From contig NW_026622808.1 in assembly GCF_023065955.2 (NCBI RefSeq), positions 36,158,475-36,222,474 of the forward strand: a stretch of DNA of 64,000 bases, written 5' to 3'. Position numbers and translations under genes: made by a program. Positions within the stretch are counted from its first letter, which is position 1, and each line of letters starts with the position of its first letter. Below, piece after piece: positions 37,218-56,282 of this stretch. The notes under the pieces are model-generated. The model saw only the letters and a list, made by a program, of their open reading frames with translations. It did not search any database and was not told the origin of the DNA. The stretch comes from Ursus arctos (lineage: Eukaryota; Chordata; Mammalia; Carnivora; Ursidae).

Positions 37218-40171
37218 ACGGAAACCGTTCTAGAAAGAGGAAATGGACATGGACCTGAAATAGTGGCTGAGCCCGGGCTGGCAGAAAACAGATGCTGTGG
37301 TCACAAGCCCTGTGTTCTTTCCACTGCCCCAGTCTGGGCTTCGTCCAGCCCTGTGTCCCCCGTGTACTCAACCTGGAGAGGGGCGTTTACACACGTGAAG
37401 GTGGGCACCCTAGTTATGGAAGCGGGGGGGGGGGGCCCTCGTGGAAGAGAAGTGAGGAAGCTGGAAGAGAAAGCGAGGGAGGGGGGAGGAGGACGTTCCC
37501 TGTGGGCTCGGGTTGGAATAGAAAGCGAGGGCCAGGTGAGATGTTGAGATCAATCGTCGATTCAGCAGCGTGACCATTTCTTCCAAGCTCGTTCTGGAAA
37601 GGGTTAATGGCAACTTAGGTGCATATCCTTGTTGTTTTGCTTTTTGATATGTATGTTAGGATCACAAAACCTCATGTTTTTCTAGTCCCCTTTAAGTCTA
37701 GCTTTGTTTGTTATATTCCTTGCCTCTTTCTTCTCTACTTCCTGTTGAGTACCTTATGTATGCCCCATGTGGGGGCTGGGTGCTGGCATTACAAAGACAG
37801 TAAGGGATGATCCCCACCAATAGGGAGCCCGGGACCGTAGGGTAAGGAAGAGCGGTGTGTGCAGGACGAGCAGTGCTACCAGGGTGTCAGCCAGGAGAGG
37901 CTTCCCAAAGATCTGGAGCCATGTGGGTGGATGACCAAAGCAAAGAGTTGAACCTTACCTGCCCGTCTCATCAAGTCCTTGTTATCTTCTGACGGCAGGT
38001 GGGGAGCTCTGTGAAGATACAGAGCAGGCTTTCTGAGGAGGACCCAGGTATGGATGGCTGGCTGCCTGGCTGGCTGGATATTCATAGTACAGTAGTGAAA
38101 GATCCCCCGAGGACCGGAAAGAAGAGAAGCAGGTGTCATCGAGGGGATCCTGGCACCTCCCACCCATCACCAGATGACAGTTTCAGTTTCTCAAGGTTCT
38201 CTGTAAGGTTGACTGGTACAGAGACTCTTCTCCATGGTGACTCTTCACTGTTTAAAGATGTATCAGGTTTCTGAATTAGATTTTGAGCTTTTATTTCTGG
38301 TGCCTTGAGGTGGCTGGAGGTCTCATGGGTGGCTCTCATCCCTACATAGGGTGGTGTCTGGCTAAGAGGAATTGGTGTTTGTTTGTTTGTTTTAAAAACC
38401 TGGTCCTGCTCACCCAGGATCCACTTCCAGCAAGAAGAATGCCTGCTGCTGGCTCGGTGAGTGCACAGAGCTGTGGCCCTGACCGGCAAATGCAGGGAGA
38501 CCGGGATGCAGGGGTGATTTCATCTCTGTTCCGCCTGGGGCTGTGCGCTTTTACGAAGCAGTCCTGCCCCCGAGAACACCTTCCAGTGTGTCCAGTTCTG
38601 GAGGCTTCCTGCCTGCCTCTTCCTCAGCCATGCCCTTCCTCTGTGCTCTCCTCCATCTGGGCCACAGACTCGGTGTCTTCTCTATGCGACATCTCGCTGG
38701 GCCTCCTCCGCTCGGTGTGCGGTCCCACCTTGCCCAGTTAGGAACCTGACCTTCCTGGTGACTTGCCTTGCAAATTACTAACTCAACATTCTTTTCTCAA
38801 ATGAACCATTCTTTTGTGAAGGAGATAATTACCTCCCCTGCCCATGATGGTTGTTTTGCAAACTTTTTAAAAATATTACATTTGCTTGCTGTGGGGGTAT
38901 ATTTGAATTATAGGAGTCCTTTTGAATGGCAGGATCGGGGATAAGCACCACACTGGCTTCTAGGCCAACTGATCTAGAATGCTCTCCAGGCTGTGATGGT
39001 TCAGTTGGCATCATGGTAGAGTCTCCGTAATAAATAAAATAAATAAATAAATAAATAAATAAAATAAAAACACATTAAAACAAGGTTCTATTTCCTACAA
39101 TCAATTCCATCAAGTAATGCACGAAGGATTTTTGGAAAGAGAAACCCAGTTCTTTAAAAGGAGAGAGAGGAAGACAAGAGAAGGGGATATAAAAAAACCC
39201 TAAACAACTCAGTTACACTAATGGCCCTTGTATTATTGTGGCAATATTACTTACAAATAAAAGCCGAAGAGGAAAAACAAGCCGTGTTTGCTAGATGTAC
39301 TCTCTGTTCCCTGCCTTGTTTTTCTGCTCCAAAGTATAGCACTGTGTTGACGTAGGGATGTAACTGCTATGAATATTGATGGCAGCAAAAGCTTTTTTTC
39401 TCTGTCTGGCCTAGTAAATAAAGCAGAAGGGATAAAAAGGGAAAAGGAATTGTAAAATCAGCATGCTGTTTTTAGCGTATCTTGTTCCCCTAGAACTCCA
39501 AGTCTTAGAAACGTATTGACAACCTACATTTGGTGGTCAGGGTCTAATTTGAGTATAGTGGGTTGGTATTTTCAGGGGGTTTGCTTCTGGTTCAAGTAAC
39601 AGAGTTGCTCTCTCCTTTTAGCCCTCAAAGTTAGCGTTACCACCTCACTGAAGCCTTCCGGGATCCTTCCTCCCTAGCCAGTGGCAAAGTCCGTCCAGTC
39701 CTAGCTCTCAGGGAATGGTGGAGAGTAAACCAGGGAGTCCCCGGAGGTCTGCAGGCTCGTGCATACCCCGAGGGCACGGCTGTGGGGAAGGAGAAGGGGT
39801 CGTGTTCAGGGAGGGTCTTGGCAGCCCGGTGAAGGGTGTGCAGTCCATGGGAGGAGCCAGAATGAGGGCAGGGCCAGTTGGGAGGTCAGGGGGAAGCGTG
39901 GGGGTGCAGGTTGGAGATGAGTGAGACTCCATATGGTTGAAAACACACTGACTCTGGCCTAACTCACAGCACAGAAGAATTCTTTAGACCTCGGATGGTG
40001 TTCAGGGATCAGAGGGAGCTCTCAAGGACAGGTTAGGGATGTCAGGGACCTGGGAGGAAAGAATGATGAACTAGTTTTTCAGCAAGACCAGCGCGAAGTC
40101 GGGAATGGGGGTGAAGGCTGGGGTCCAGCGGTGGTTGGATGGCTGCCCTGGTGGTAGCCAGGGGGGAGATG
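37218..40171. other. Intronic stretch
   Basis: It holds a 12-G run at 37424-37435, L2-like reverse text near 37745-37950, and an (AAAT)n tract described over 39028-39070. A repeat-poor interval lies at 39071-39620. No exon is seen. Confidence 0.5.
39028..39070. repeat. (AAAT)n microsatellite
   Basis: About eight ATAA units, slightly interrupted at both ends. Confidence 0.9.
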
Positions 40172-40358
40172 TGAGGGACTTCTGGGTGGCTCAGTAGGAT
40201 AAGCATCTGCCTTTGGCTCAGGTCATGATCCCGGGGTCCTGGGATCAAGTCCTGCATCAGGCTCCCTGCTCAGTGGAGAGGCTGCTGCTCCCTCTGCTTG
40301 TGTTCCCTCTCGCACGCGCTCTCAAATAAATAAAATCTTAAAAAAAAAAAAAAAAAAA
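40172..40358 (+). repeat. CAN SINE
   Basis: GACTTCTGGGTGGCTCAG, GGCTCAGGTCATGATCCC, GGGATCAAGTCCTGCATCAG, CTTGTGTTCCCTCTCGC and an AATAAATAAAATCTT tail with about 19 A. The first bases of the head have changed. Target duplication not clear. Confidence 0.93.
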
Positions 40359-42471
<2,113 letters not shown>

Positions 42472-42485
42472 AAATAACAAAACAA

Positions 42486-42716
42486 GGGGCGCCTGGGTGG
42501 CACAGCGGTTAAGCGTCTGCCTTCGGCTCAGGGCGTGATCCCGGCGTTCTGGGATCGAGCCCCACATCAGGCTCTTCTGCTGGGAGCCTGCTTCTTCCTC
42601 TCCCACTCCCCCTGCTTGTGTTCCCTCTCTCGCTGGCTGTCTCTATCTCTGTCGAATAAATAAATAAAATCTTTAAAAATAAATAAATAAATTAATTAAA
42701 TAAATAAATAAATAAA
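42486..42716 (+). repeat. Young full-length CAN SINE with target duplication
   Basis: The head GGGGCGCCTGGGTGGCACAG and CGGTTAAGCGTCTGCCTTCG, GGGCGTGATCCCGGCG, CGAGCCCCACATCAGGC, then the CT-rich block and (AAAT)n tail. The duplication AAATAACAAAACAAGG is found at about 42473-42488 and again right after the tail, at about 42717-42732. It is the least decayed SINE here and its subtype is the bear/seal-like one. Confidence 0.95.
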
Positions 42717-42733
42717 TAAATAACAAAACAAGG

Positions 42734-44027
42734 GTCTGAATAATGTCAGGTATCTGGCATGAAATGAAATAAGCCAGAAAATGCAGAGAAGGAGGCATTC
42801 TCCAGAAATCCTGTCACAGGAAGGAGACACCAACAGTTTAGTTAAAGAAGAGTATTAAAAAACAGTGGCCTGTGTTGTGTGGCTCTGGCCCTGCCACACC
42901 TGGAAATTTTGCCAGTGAGAGAAGAAAATGAATCCGCATCAGAGGAGTGCTGGGCCTTTGGACCAAATACCCATATAGGGAAAGAATATCTATCCCTTTG
43001 GTGAGTCTTCGTTACCCAGCTATAAGGTGGGTTGCTCCTAAAATTATATGTGGTCCTACAGAGAGAGATTGTTAAATGATCTCTCTGTGTTCATCTCCAT
43101 AACGTTGGTCAATTGCCTTCTGAAGTTGAGCGATGTAATTTTTCTTATAGGCTACTTTTTTAAAAAATCGTGAATCCTTTGGCTTTTCGTGGGAGACCAG
43201 TATAGCTGGATGTTAAGAGAGTGGGATAAATTTTAAGTCTGCTCCTTAAAGCCTAGGAAATTCAAATGGGATCCAAAATGGTGGCCCAGTGGGATAATTA
43301 GATGTAAGGGGAAAAAGTCAGCTTTTGCAAAAACCACCATAGGACATGGCAGGTAAGGTATTACTGCAAAGGAAGCGTGGCTAAAGTGAACCGGTAGCAG
43401 GTATGTACCATGCTTTCCTGTATTTGCTGAAATCTAGTAAGGAGTGGCAACCAGGAGACTTGCAGGTCTCTGTTCTGGATTACTTTTGCTGTGCCTCTCC
43501 TGAGCCTGGACTTTATGTTCAGCTATAGGATGGAGATGCTTAGCTCCATTTATTTTGTCCTTACCCTACAATCACCTCAGCTTTCTACCTTGAGACATTT
43601 TTCAGACTACAGTAGAGCACAAAGACAGGGAACCAAAGAGAGGGTGGTGGTCTCATTGCATTGAGAAGACAGAGACAAGAGTCCAGGAAGGCCAATGGGG
43701 CTGAAATTTGACAAGCATGGGATGGGAGGGAAGGGGGCTTTCCAGAGCAAGAGCCCCATAAATATGCCTTGGGGTCCTCTTGAGCTTTGCCTGAAGAATA
43801 ATCTATACTTACAGGGGGTGAGAATCCATGAGGCCAGTCAAATAATACTACTAGGGAAAAAGAAAGAGAAGCCGGAGACTGTTAGCTGAATAATAACTAC
43901 GATTCACATAGGTCCGAGAGATGTTCAAGTTATGACCAACCAGAATGAAAAGGCCTCAGTAAACACCCTGGACTGTCAGTAGAGACCCCAGAAGGGGCAT
44001 TAGTAGTAGGGCTAAACTAACTCTAGG
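42734..44027. other. Intronic, nothing recognised
   Basis: An AT-moderate stretch of intron 4 with no repeat I can name and no exon signal. Confidence 0.4.
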
Positions 44028-44212
44028 GTAGGGGTTGGCAAACTATGGCCAATGGTCCAGATTCAGCCTGCCACAAATTTTTATAAATAAAGTTTTATTG
44101 TAACATTGTCACATGCATTTGTTTATATAGTTGAGTTGAGTAGTTTAGGTCCACAAAGCCTAAACTATTTACTATCTGGCCCCTTATGGAACAGTTTTGC
44201 CAACCCCTGCTA
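44028..44212 (+). repeat. Charlie-type hAT fragment (GGCAAAC family)
   Basis: It starts GGGGTTGGCAAACTATGGCC and ends CAGTTTTGCCAACCCC. TTTATAAATAAAGTTTTATTG and TACTATCTGGCCCCTTATGG lie inside. The ends are inverted repeats. Non-autonomous, with no transposase. Confidence 0.85.
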
Positions 44213-44249
44213 GAGAGTAGGGATCACCTGAATTTCCTTGCTAATAATG

Positions 44250-47200
44250 TTTGAAAAGAAGCCTGAAAAGGAGCAAACTGATGTGCAAAACAAACTGCCT
44301 GCCAAAACAAAACTCAACACTCTTTAAAGGAAGACAACAAAATCCAGACACTTAACAAGTGTGCAGCATCCAGTTAAATCCTACAGCCTTTAATTAAGAC
44401 ATATGACCCATAACATGGAGGAAATTCCATCCATAGAGACAGACCTAGAAATGACAGAGATAATGGAATTAGTAGATAATTGCTTTACAAGACTTTAAAA
44501 ATAGCTGTTATGAATATGTTTATGGACATAAAGGAACACATGCCCGCAAAAGAAAAGATGGGACAATATAAGAAAGAGCCACATGGGACTTTGAGAGTTG
44601 AAAAATTTTCCTGGATTGGCTTAATAGCAAATTAGACACAACAGGAAAAAAAAAAATCAAGGAACTTGAAGACCTAGCAATAACACAAAGAATAATGATG
44701 GGGAAAATTGAACACCACCTCGGTGACCTGCAGGGTAATATCAAGTGGTCTAACATACATATATTTGGGGTCCCAGAAGAGAGGAGATAGAGGGGAGCCA
44801 GAAACAATGTTTGAAGAAATGACTCCAGATTTTCTAAATGTGATGAGAAATGTAAGCGCACAAATTTAAGAAGCTCAACAAAGCTCAAGCCAAGTAAACA
44901 TGAAGAAAACTCCATCTAAGTACACCATAATCATAATGAAATTGCTCAAAACCAAGGATAAAGAGAAAATCTGAAAAAAGTAATCAAAGAAAAAGACATC
45001 CCTAGACTTCTCGTCAGCACTATAGAAGCCAGAAGACAGTAGAGAGGTATCTTTAAAGTGGAGGGGAAAATGTCAACCCAGAATTCTTATTCAGGGAAGA
45101 TGGCTTTCACAATTGAGGTAAAAACAGACTTTTTCAGACAAATCAAAGCTGAGAATTCACCACCTGTAAACCTGTACCTCAACAAATGTTAAAGGACTTT
45201 CTTCACACTGAAGGAAAATGAAATAAAAAAGAAACGAAGAATTCCAGAAAGGGTAAATGCAAGGGTAAAAAAAACATTTTTTCCTCACTTTAAAATCTCT
45301 TTAACTGATTATTTAAACCACAAGTAGTAACAATGTATTGTGGAGTTTGTAGCTTCTATGAAAGTAAAATATGTGACAATAATCGCACAAAGGACAGGAA
45401 GAAGGAAATAGCTATATACTACTGAAAAGAGCATGTACAGTTGGTGGTAAATGTGATAAAATATTATTTGAAAGTAGACTATAATAAGTTAGAGATGTAT
45501 GTTGTAAGCCCTGGAGCACAGGCCTGCAAAGTTCAGCCCATAGGCCAGGTATGGTTTATTGCCTTTTTAAATTTTTCACATTGACGAGTATTTTCCTGTC
45601 TGCTTTGGAAGATTGTTTTATCAGAAGACAGTCACACTCACTCATGTTTGTGGCTATTTGGTGTTAGGATGGCAAAGTTGAATAGTTGTGACAGCGACCC
45701 TGTGGCCTGCAAGTCCTAAAATAGTTACTATCTGACACTCCACAGAAGATTTTTGCTGACATTTGCCCTAGAGGAGCCACTAGAAAAATAAAGAGGTATA
45801 GTTAATAAGCCTGTGTTGGAGATTAAATAGAATTTTTAAAAGCTCAATTAATTCAAAAAAGGGATGAAGAAAAAAGGAACAATGGACAGGGCAAACAGAA
45901 AACAAATAGCAAGACAGCAGATTTAAGCCCAGCTAAATCTTTATTAGAATCCGAAGTTTATCAGATTTTATACATAAAAAAACCCAGACCCACCTCTATA
46001 GTATCTACAAGAAACGTAACTTATAAAGACACAAAGAATTTGAAAGTAAAAAGCCAGAAAAATACATACCACGTGAAAACTAATCAAAAGAAAGGTAGAG
46101 TGGCAATATTAGTCCAAAAAAGTAGACTTCAGAACAAGGAATATTATCAAGGATAGAGACATTTTATAGGGATGAAAGAATTCTTTCATCAAAAAGATGT
46201 AATAATCATATATGTGCCTAATAACAGAGCTTCAAAATACACCAAATAAAACCAGAAAGAATTGAAAGGAGGAATGGACAAATCTATTATTGTGCTTGTA
46301 CATTTTAATACTTCTCTCCTGAGTGGTGATAGAACATCTAGTTAGAAAATCACTAAATATATAGGGAGATTTGAACAATACCACCTAACTTGACTTAATT
46401 GGCATTTTTATAACACTCAAGACCAGAAAGCACATTCTTTGCACATGCACATGGAACATTGACCAAGAAATATCGTGGGCCATAAAATAAGTTTCGGTGA
46501 ATTTAACAGTATTAAAATCATACAAAATTATGTATTCTGAATGAATTTAGCAATGTTTCTGGAAAGAAGGTCAGTATTAAAATGTGAATTTCTGTATGCT
46601 AGTCATGAACAATTGGAAAATGAAAATTTAAAGACATTATTTACTACAGCATCAAAAAGCATGAAATATTTAGGGATAAATGGCATACTACAAATGACTG
46701 AACTTTGCTGAGAGCAATTAAAGAATACCTAAATAAATGGAATGATGTACCATGTTCATGGATTGGACAGCTCAGTTATTGTTAGGATATCAGTTCTTCT
46801 CAAACTGAGCTGTAGATTGAATCCTAATCTAAATCCCAGCAAGATTCTTGTAGAGATTGACAATTTATTCTAAAACTTATATGAAAATTAGAGAGGCTCT
46901 CAGCTAGCCAAAGAAATATTTAAGAACAAAGCTGGAACCTGATCTTAAGGCTTACGATAAAGCTATGGTAGTCAGGACTACTGTATGATGTTGGCAGAAG
47001 AAGTAGACATGAAGGTCAACGGAACAGAATTAAGGATTCTAGAAATAGACCTATCTGTATGTGATCAATTGATTTTAGACAAAGGTGCCTTGATAATTCA
47101 GTGGCTTGAATTATAAATTGTATTAAATTGTAGTCAGTGGTACTGTAACAACGATTTACCCATATGAAAAGAAGAATCTTTATTCTTACTTCGTAACATA

Positions 47201-48335
47201 CATAAATATTACCTTAAAATGGATCATAGAGCTATGTGTGAAAGCTAAAACTATATAATGTCCAGAGGAAGATTTTTATGACCTTGAGGCAAACAGAGAT
47301 TTTTTAGGACCCAAAAGTACCAGCTATAAGAGAAATAATTAAAATTTTGGAGCTTACCAAAATTTAAGATTTTTCTTCAAAAGATAGTGTGAAGAAAATT
47401 AAAAATTAAAGCATAGGTTAGGAAAAAATATTCACAGTACAGTTACATGACAAAGGACTTGCATTCAGAATATATAAAGAATTCTTATAATGTATTAGTA
47501 AGAAGACAACCCAATATATAAATGGGCAGAAGATTCGAACAGATCTTCACAAAAGAAAGTATGTAAATGGTTAACAGGCACCTGAAAAGATGTTCAACAT
47601 CATTAGTAATTAGAGAACTGCAAATTAAAACCACAATGACACAATACATACCCACTAGCTTTACTAAATAGAAAAAGACTGACAATGACAAATCTTAGCC
47701 AAGATACAGAGCAACTGGAACTCTCATACACTGCTTGTAGAAATGGAAAATGGTGCAGTCACTTTGGAAAAGTTTGCCAGCCTTTAACAATGTTAATCAT
47801 ACACTAACCACATGACCATATTAACCAGCTCTACTCTTAGGTACTTACCCAAGATAAATGAAAACACATGCTCACAGAGACTTTATTCATAATGGATGAA
47901 AAACTGGAAACAACCCAGATATCTCCTAATAGGTGAATGGATGGATTCATTGTGGTATAGTCATACAATGGAATATCCCAACAATAAAAAGAAATGAACT
48001 GTGGATAAATGTAGTAACTTGGATAAGTCTCAAAAACATGGTGAGCAAAAGAAGTCAAGAGAACATATATTGCATGATTTCATTTGTAAAAGATTCTAGA
48101 AAAGGGAAAAAACAACCCAAAGTGATAGACAGCCAATCAGTGGATAGCAAAGGCTGAGCTGAGAGGGAGATAATTGCACAGAGCCGTTAAAGAACTGTTG
48201 GGGATGGGGGAAATGTTCTAGATCTTGGCTGTGGTGTTTGCACTTGGACTTCTACATTTGTTAAGACTCCTCTCGTTGTATACTTTAAGTAGATGTATTT
48301 TATCATTTATAAGTTGAGCTGCAACAAAGTTGACT
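44250..48335 (+). mobile_element. Long old L1, broken, with a Charlie insertion
   Basis: Successive sense-strand landmarks run from an ORF1-like region (GATGGGACAATATAAG, AGAATTCTTATTCAGGGAAG) through the endonuclease region (AGTAGACTTCAGAACAAGG, AATAACAGAGCTTCAAAATA, CACATGCACATGGAACATTG), the reverse-transcriptase region (AAAGAATACCTAAATAAATG, AATCTAAATCCCAGCAAG), then the ORF2 end and 3'-UTR (TTGCATGATTTCATTTG, CTTTAAGTAGATGTATTTTA). It covers about 4 kb, but all frames are shattered by stops and indels, so it is a fossil. The G+C content falls sharply across it. Confidence 0.85.
45517..45765 (+). repeat. Charlie-type hAT copy inserted in the L1, with 8-bp duplication
   Basis: GTTCAGCCCATAGGCCAGG, GTTGAATAGTTGTGACAG and TACTATCTGACACTCCAC belong to the GGCAAAC family. 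The flanks CCCTGGAG (45509-45516) and CCCTAGAG (45766-45773) are an 8-bp target duplication with one change. The L1 text is continuous across it. Confidence 0.8.
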
Positions 48336-50955
48336 TAAGTAAAAAAAATCATCTGGGAAACTTAAATAGGAATGGACTCATTGGTCTTTCTCATGAAATG
48401 TGAAGAACTTGAGAATATCAGATTTTTTTTTATCCAAAATATGCATTGAATTACAGTCAAAGAGCAGAAGAAAAGTTAAGAAAAGAAAAGTTATTAGGTC
48501 TTCATGTGAATCAAATTTCTACTCACTAAAGTTTCCAACTGCAGGCTGTATCTCAATCCAATGGATTTTCCATTCCAAGCCAACTGTGACCTATTGCTTT
48601 TGTCAAGATTCCCAATAACAGAGACATGAGGGAAGTAATTGATACTTCTAAAATATTAACCGTAATAGTGTGACCACAAGAGGACTCAATGTGTCTACCA
48701 GAGCTGATAGTGTTCCCTGTACAGAAAAGTTTATTCCATCCCCCGAATGCTTCAGTCAACATATATTTCAGCCTCATCACTTCAGCTTTTGTGAAGAAGA
48801 GCACGGGGCACTCATGCTGGTGCTTCTAACTTGAGTCAGTTTAGGTAGCTCCTTGCCTTTTTCTCCTGCATTGGGGTAAATTTTATAATATTCTGGATCA
48901 AATACTTTCTGTCCTGAACTCTCCAGGCGTGTGGTACTTTTTTTTTTTTTTGTCAGGGGCAGGGAGGGTGTTGTGAGTGGTGAAGGGAGTAGAATCACAG
49001 AATATTAGACTGGGAAGGGCAGGGCTCTGGATCATTTAATCCAGTTTTCTCCTTTTACAGAGGGGGAATCTGAGGCCCAGAGGAGGAGAGGAACTTTCCT
49101 AAAGCTTCCTAACTCTTAGGAATGGAAGCCAGCCCCAGCTCCTTCCACCCCTGGCTATCTGGAGAAGGCAGCCAGCTTCCCTCTCTGGCTCAGGTTCCTC
49201 TGTAATGGGAGAGAGACAACATTCACCTGTTTTCAAGGGCACTGCTGAAGAACAAGGGGTGAAAGGACCATGGAGTACGCACTGTAAAACATAGACACTT
49301 GAAAGTGATCTTCAGTCACCACCTGCATAAATTATTTTCCTAACCCCTTGGGATGCAAATTCCTGTGGCTGCCACAGTTTCAGAAGAGTTTGAGGTTTTC
49401 TTTCTTCCTTGTTCTTTGTTCTTGTGAAGCTATGAACTTGTTTTGGAGGGGAGACTTTTAACTTGAGCCTTGCTGCAGGGGTTTAGAGTAATTAAAAAAA
49501 AAAAAAACTATTCTAATGAGAGAAACCGATCATAACTATGATCTATTTCCCCAGCCATAACTAGAGAGAGCCCACCATCTGAAGGTTTGAAAAGGTAGAG
49601 GCTTGGTTTACTCCCCCCTGGCGCCACCCCCCTCTGCCCCCCGCCCAGGTTGACTGCTAATTGCTGTAGTGTTGTTAAAACAAATGGTTGGTCTTGAAGT
49701 GCCCCGGAACGACAGGACTATGCCTGATCAGGACTGTAATCAGACCACCCTGTGTTTTATGGACTTCGTGTCTTGGCAGTCCAGAGGCATGCCAGTGGGG
49801 GCAGAGTTTCTGCTTCAGCTCCTAATTAAACTTTGGAAACCTTTCCTTTGTTGCTGGGCCAGTCATCCCCACAATCTGATTGGCCGGAGTTGATTCTATT
49901 TGAAATGGGCAAATTTATATTTATGCTGAAAAACAAGCAATAATTCCAAAGAATAAATGTTTATTTGAAAGAGCAAAAGTAACTGTCAAGTGAGCAGATT
50001 GTCTGAAAATAGCTTTATCCGAAAAACCTTTGGAGAGTAGGAAAAAATGTGTCATGGCTGCCAGATACAATATTATGCACATTTCAAAAGAGAAAATGAC
50101 GATATGAATCCCTTACCTTGGGTTACTGCTTTTGGCCTTTGCACAACTCCTCAGCATCTGTGATTTACATCATTCCTTGAACATCCCTATGCGGGTGGAG
50201 GGGTGTATGTGTATGTGTTTGTGTCAGGGGCTGTACCAGAAATGGTGTAACATGTTGATTAAGATTTGGGACTTTGAGATCAATATTCATTCGCCCATTG
50301 ATTTACTCCTCAGATATTCCTTGAGCACCTTCTGTGTTGAGAACTGTTCCAGGCACTAGGCTTGAACAGACTAAAGGAACAAATGAACAACACAGACTTA
50401 AAGTCCCTGCCCTCATGGGACCTGGATCCTGGGAGGGGGGCCAACATACCTGGATTCATATGTTAGTTCTACGCTAATAGTGTGACCTTGGGCAAGTTAC
50501 TTGCTCTCATCAAGTGTGTTTCCTCACGCGTAAGATGATAAGAATCCCTACTGCGTAACACTTTGTGAGGACTGAGATAATGTATGTAAAGTGTTTGGCA
50601 CATAGTGAATGTGCATGGAAGGTAGCTGCCATGTTGGTTGTCCTCACGACTTCCGTTCTGGTCAGTCCACCTGTCGTCCTTGGATCCCTGGTGAGTCCCC
50701 TCTTCCATGGGACCGGACTTGCTCAGGGATGCTCTGTTGGCAGGAAAACAGCCGAGCTCAGTCCTTGTCCCCACTCATGTCACAGGTAGGGGTGGCTTTT
50801 GGGCTGCACAGCCTGATTCTTGCCCTTGCCCTGCTTCCCCTTCATGAAGGCAGCCGCCCCACAGAATTAGCCCTTGTGCAGAAATAACTACTATTCTCCT
50901 CCCATGTTGCTTCCCTGGGTGACGGACTCTAACATTTCTTCCTTCTTTTTTTCAG
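48336..50955. other. CACNA1D: Downstream part of intron 4
   Basis: It contains a MIR-like reverse piece near 49000-49140, L2-like reverse text near 50280-50410, and a MIR at 50440-50610. The interval 49650-50060 is repeat-free, with CTAATTGC, CTAATTAAAC and GATTGGCC motifs, and is a candidate conserved element. The final bases are the exon 5 polypyrimidine tract. Confidence 0.5.
50440..50610 (+). repeat. MIR fragment
   Basis: CCTGGATTCATATGTTAG, GTGTGACCTTGGGCAAGTTA and GTGTTTGGCACATAGTGAAT are in MIR order. Confidence 0.85.
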
Positions 50956-51098
50956 ATTGTTTAGTGTAATTCTGGAACAATTAACCAAAGAAACAGAAGG
51001 CGGTAACCACTCCAGTGGCAAGTCAGGAGGCTTCGATGTCAAAGCCCTCCGCGCCTTTCGGGTGTTACGACCACTTCGACTAGTGTCAGGAGTGCCCA
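50956..51098 (+). CDS. CACNA1D: CACNA1D exon 5 (IS3-IS4 loop and IS4 voltage sensor)
   Basis: The acceptor is a T-rich tract ending TTTTTTTCAG and the donor is GTAAGC; the exon is 143 nt. With the GG carried over from exon 4 it reads [17 protein letters not shown], then a Gly/Ser-rich extracellular IS3-IS4 loop ([11 protein letters not shown]), then the IS4 voltage sensor [15 protein letters not shown]. In that sensor one Lys and four Arg recur every third residue, the pattern that senses membrane potential. NHS is a possible N-glycosylation sequon on the extracellular side. The exon ends after one base (A) of the next codon, completed as AGT (Ser) by exon 6. An upstream T/C tract and a clean donor suggest constitutive inclusion. 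Reading on past the donor gives only intronic sequence. Confidence 0.97.
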
Positions 51099-56085
<4,987 letters not shown>

Positions 56086-56282
56086 ATATCCTAGCTGAAG
56101 AGGACCCAGCGCCGTGTGCGTTCTCAGGGAACGGACGCCAGTGTGCCGCCAACGGCACGGAGTGCAGGAGTGGCTGGGTTGGCCCAAACGGAGGCATCAC
56201 CAACTTCGATAACTTTGCCTTTGCCATGCTCACCGTGTTTCAGTGCATCACCATGGAGGGCTGGACAGACGTGCTCTACTGG
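56086..56282 (+). CDS. CACNA1D: CACNA1D exon 7 (pore loop I with selectivity filter)
   Basis: The 197-nt exon runs from acceptor TTTGCAG to donor GTGAGC. It encodes the extracellular turret ([20 protein letters not shown], then [17 protein letters not shown]) and the pore loop [17 protein letters not shown] followed by [12 protein letters not shown]. In TMEGWTD the Glu is the domain I member of the four-glutamate (EEEE) calcium selectivity locus. NGT is an N-glycosylation sequon. Three Cys in the turret (PAPC, GRQC, GTEC) fit the disulfide-rich loop of Cav1 channels. The exon ends exactly at a codon boundary (phase 0 after TGG), so either 8A or 8B can be joined. Only a 528-bp intron separates it from exon 6. 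Confidence 0.97.

Noticed and set aside
44250..48335. Intact L1 coding sequence
   Set aside because: Every reading frame is interrupted many times. The element is a fossil.
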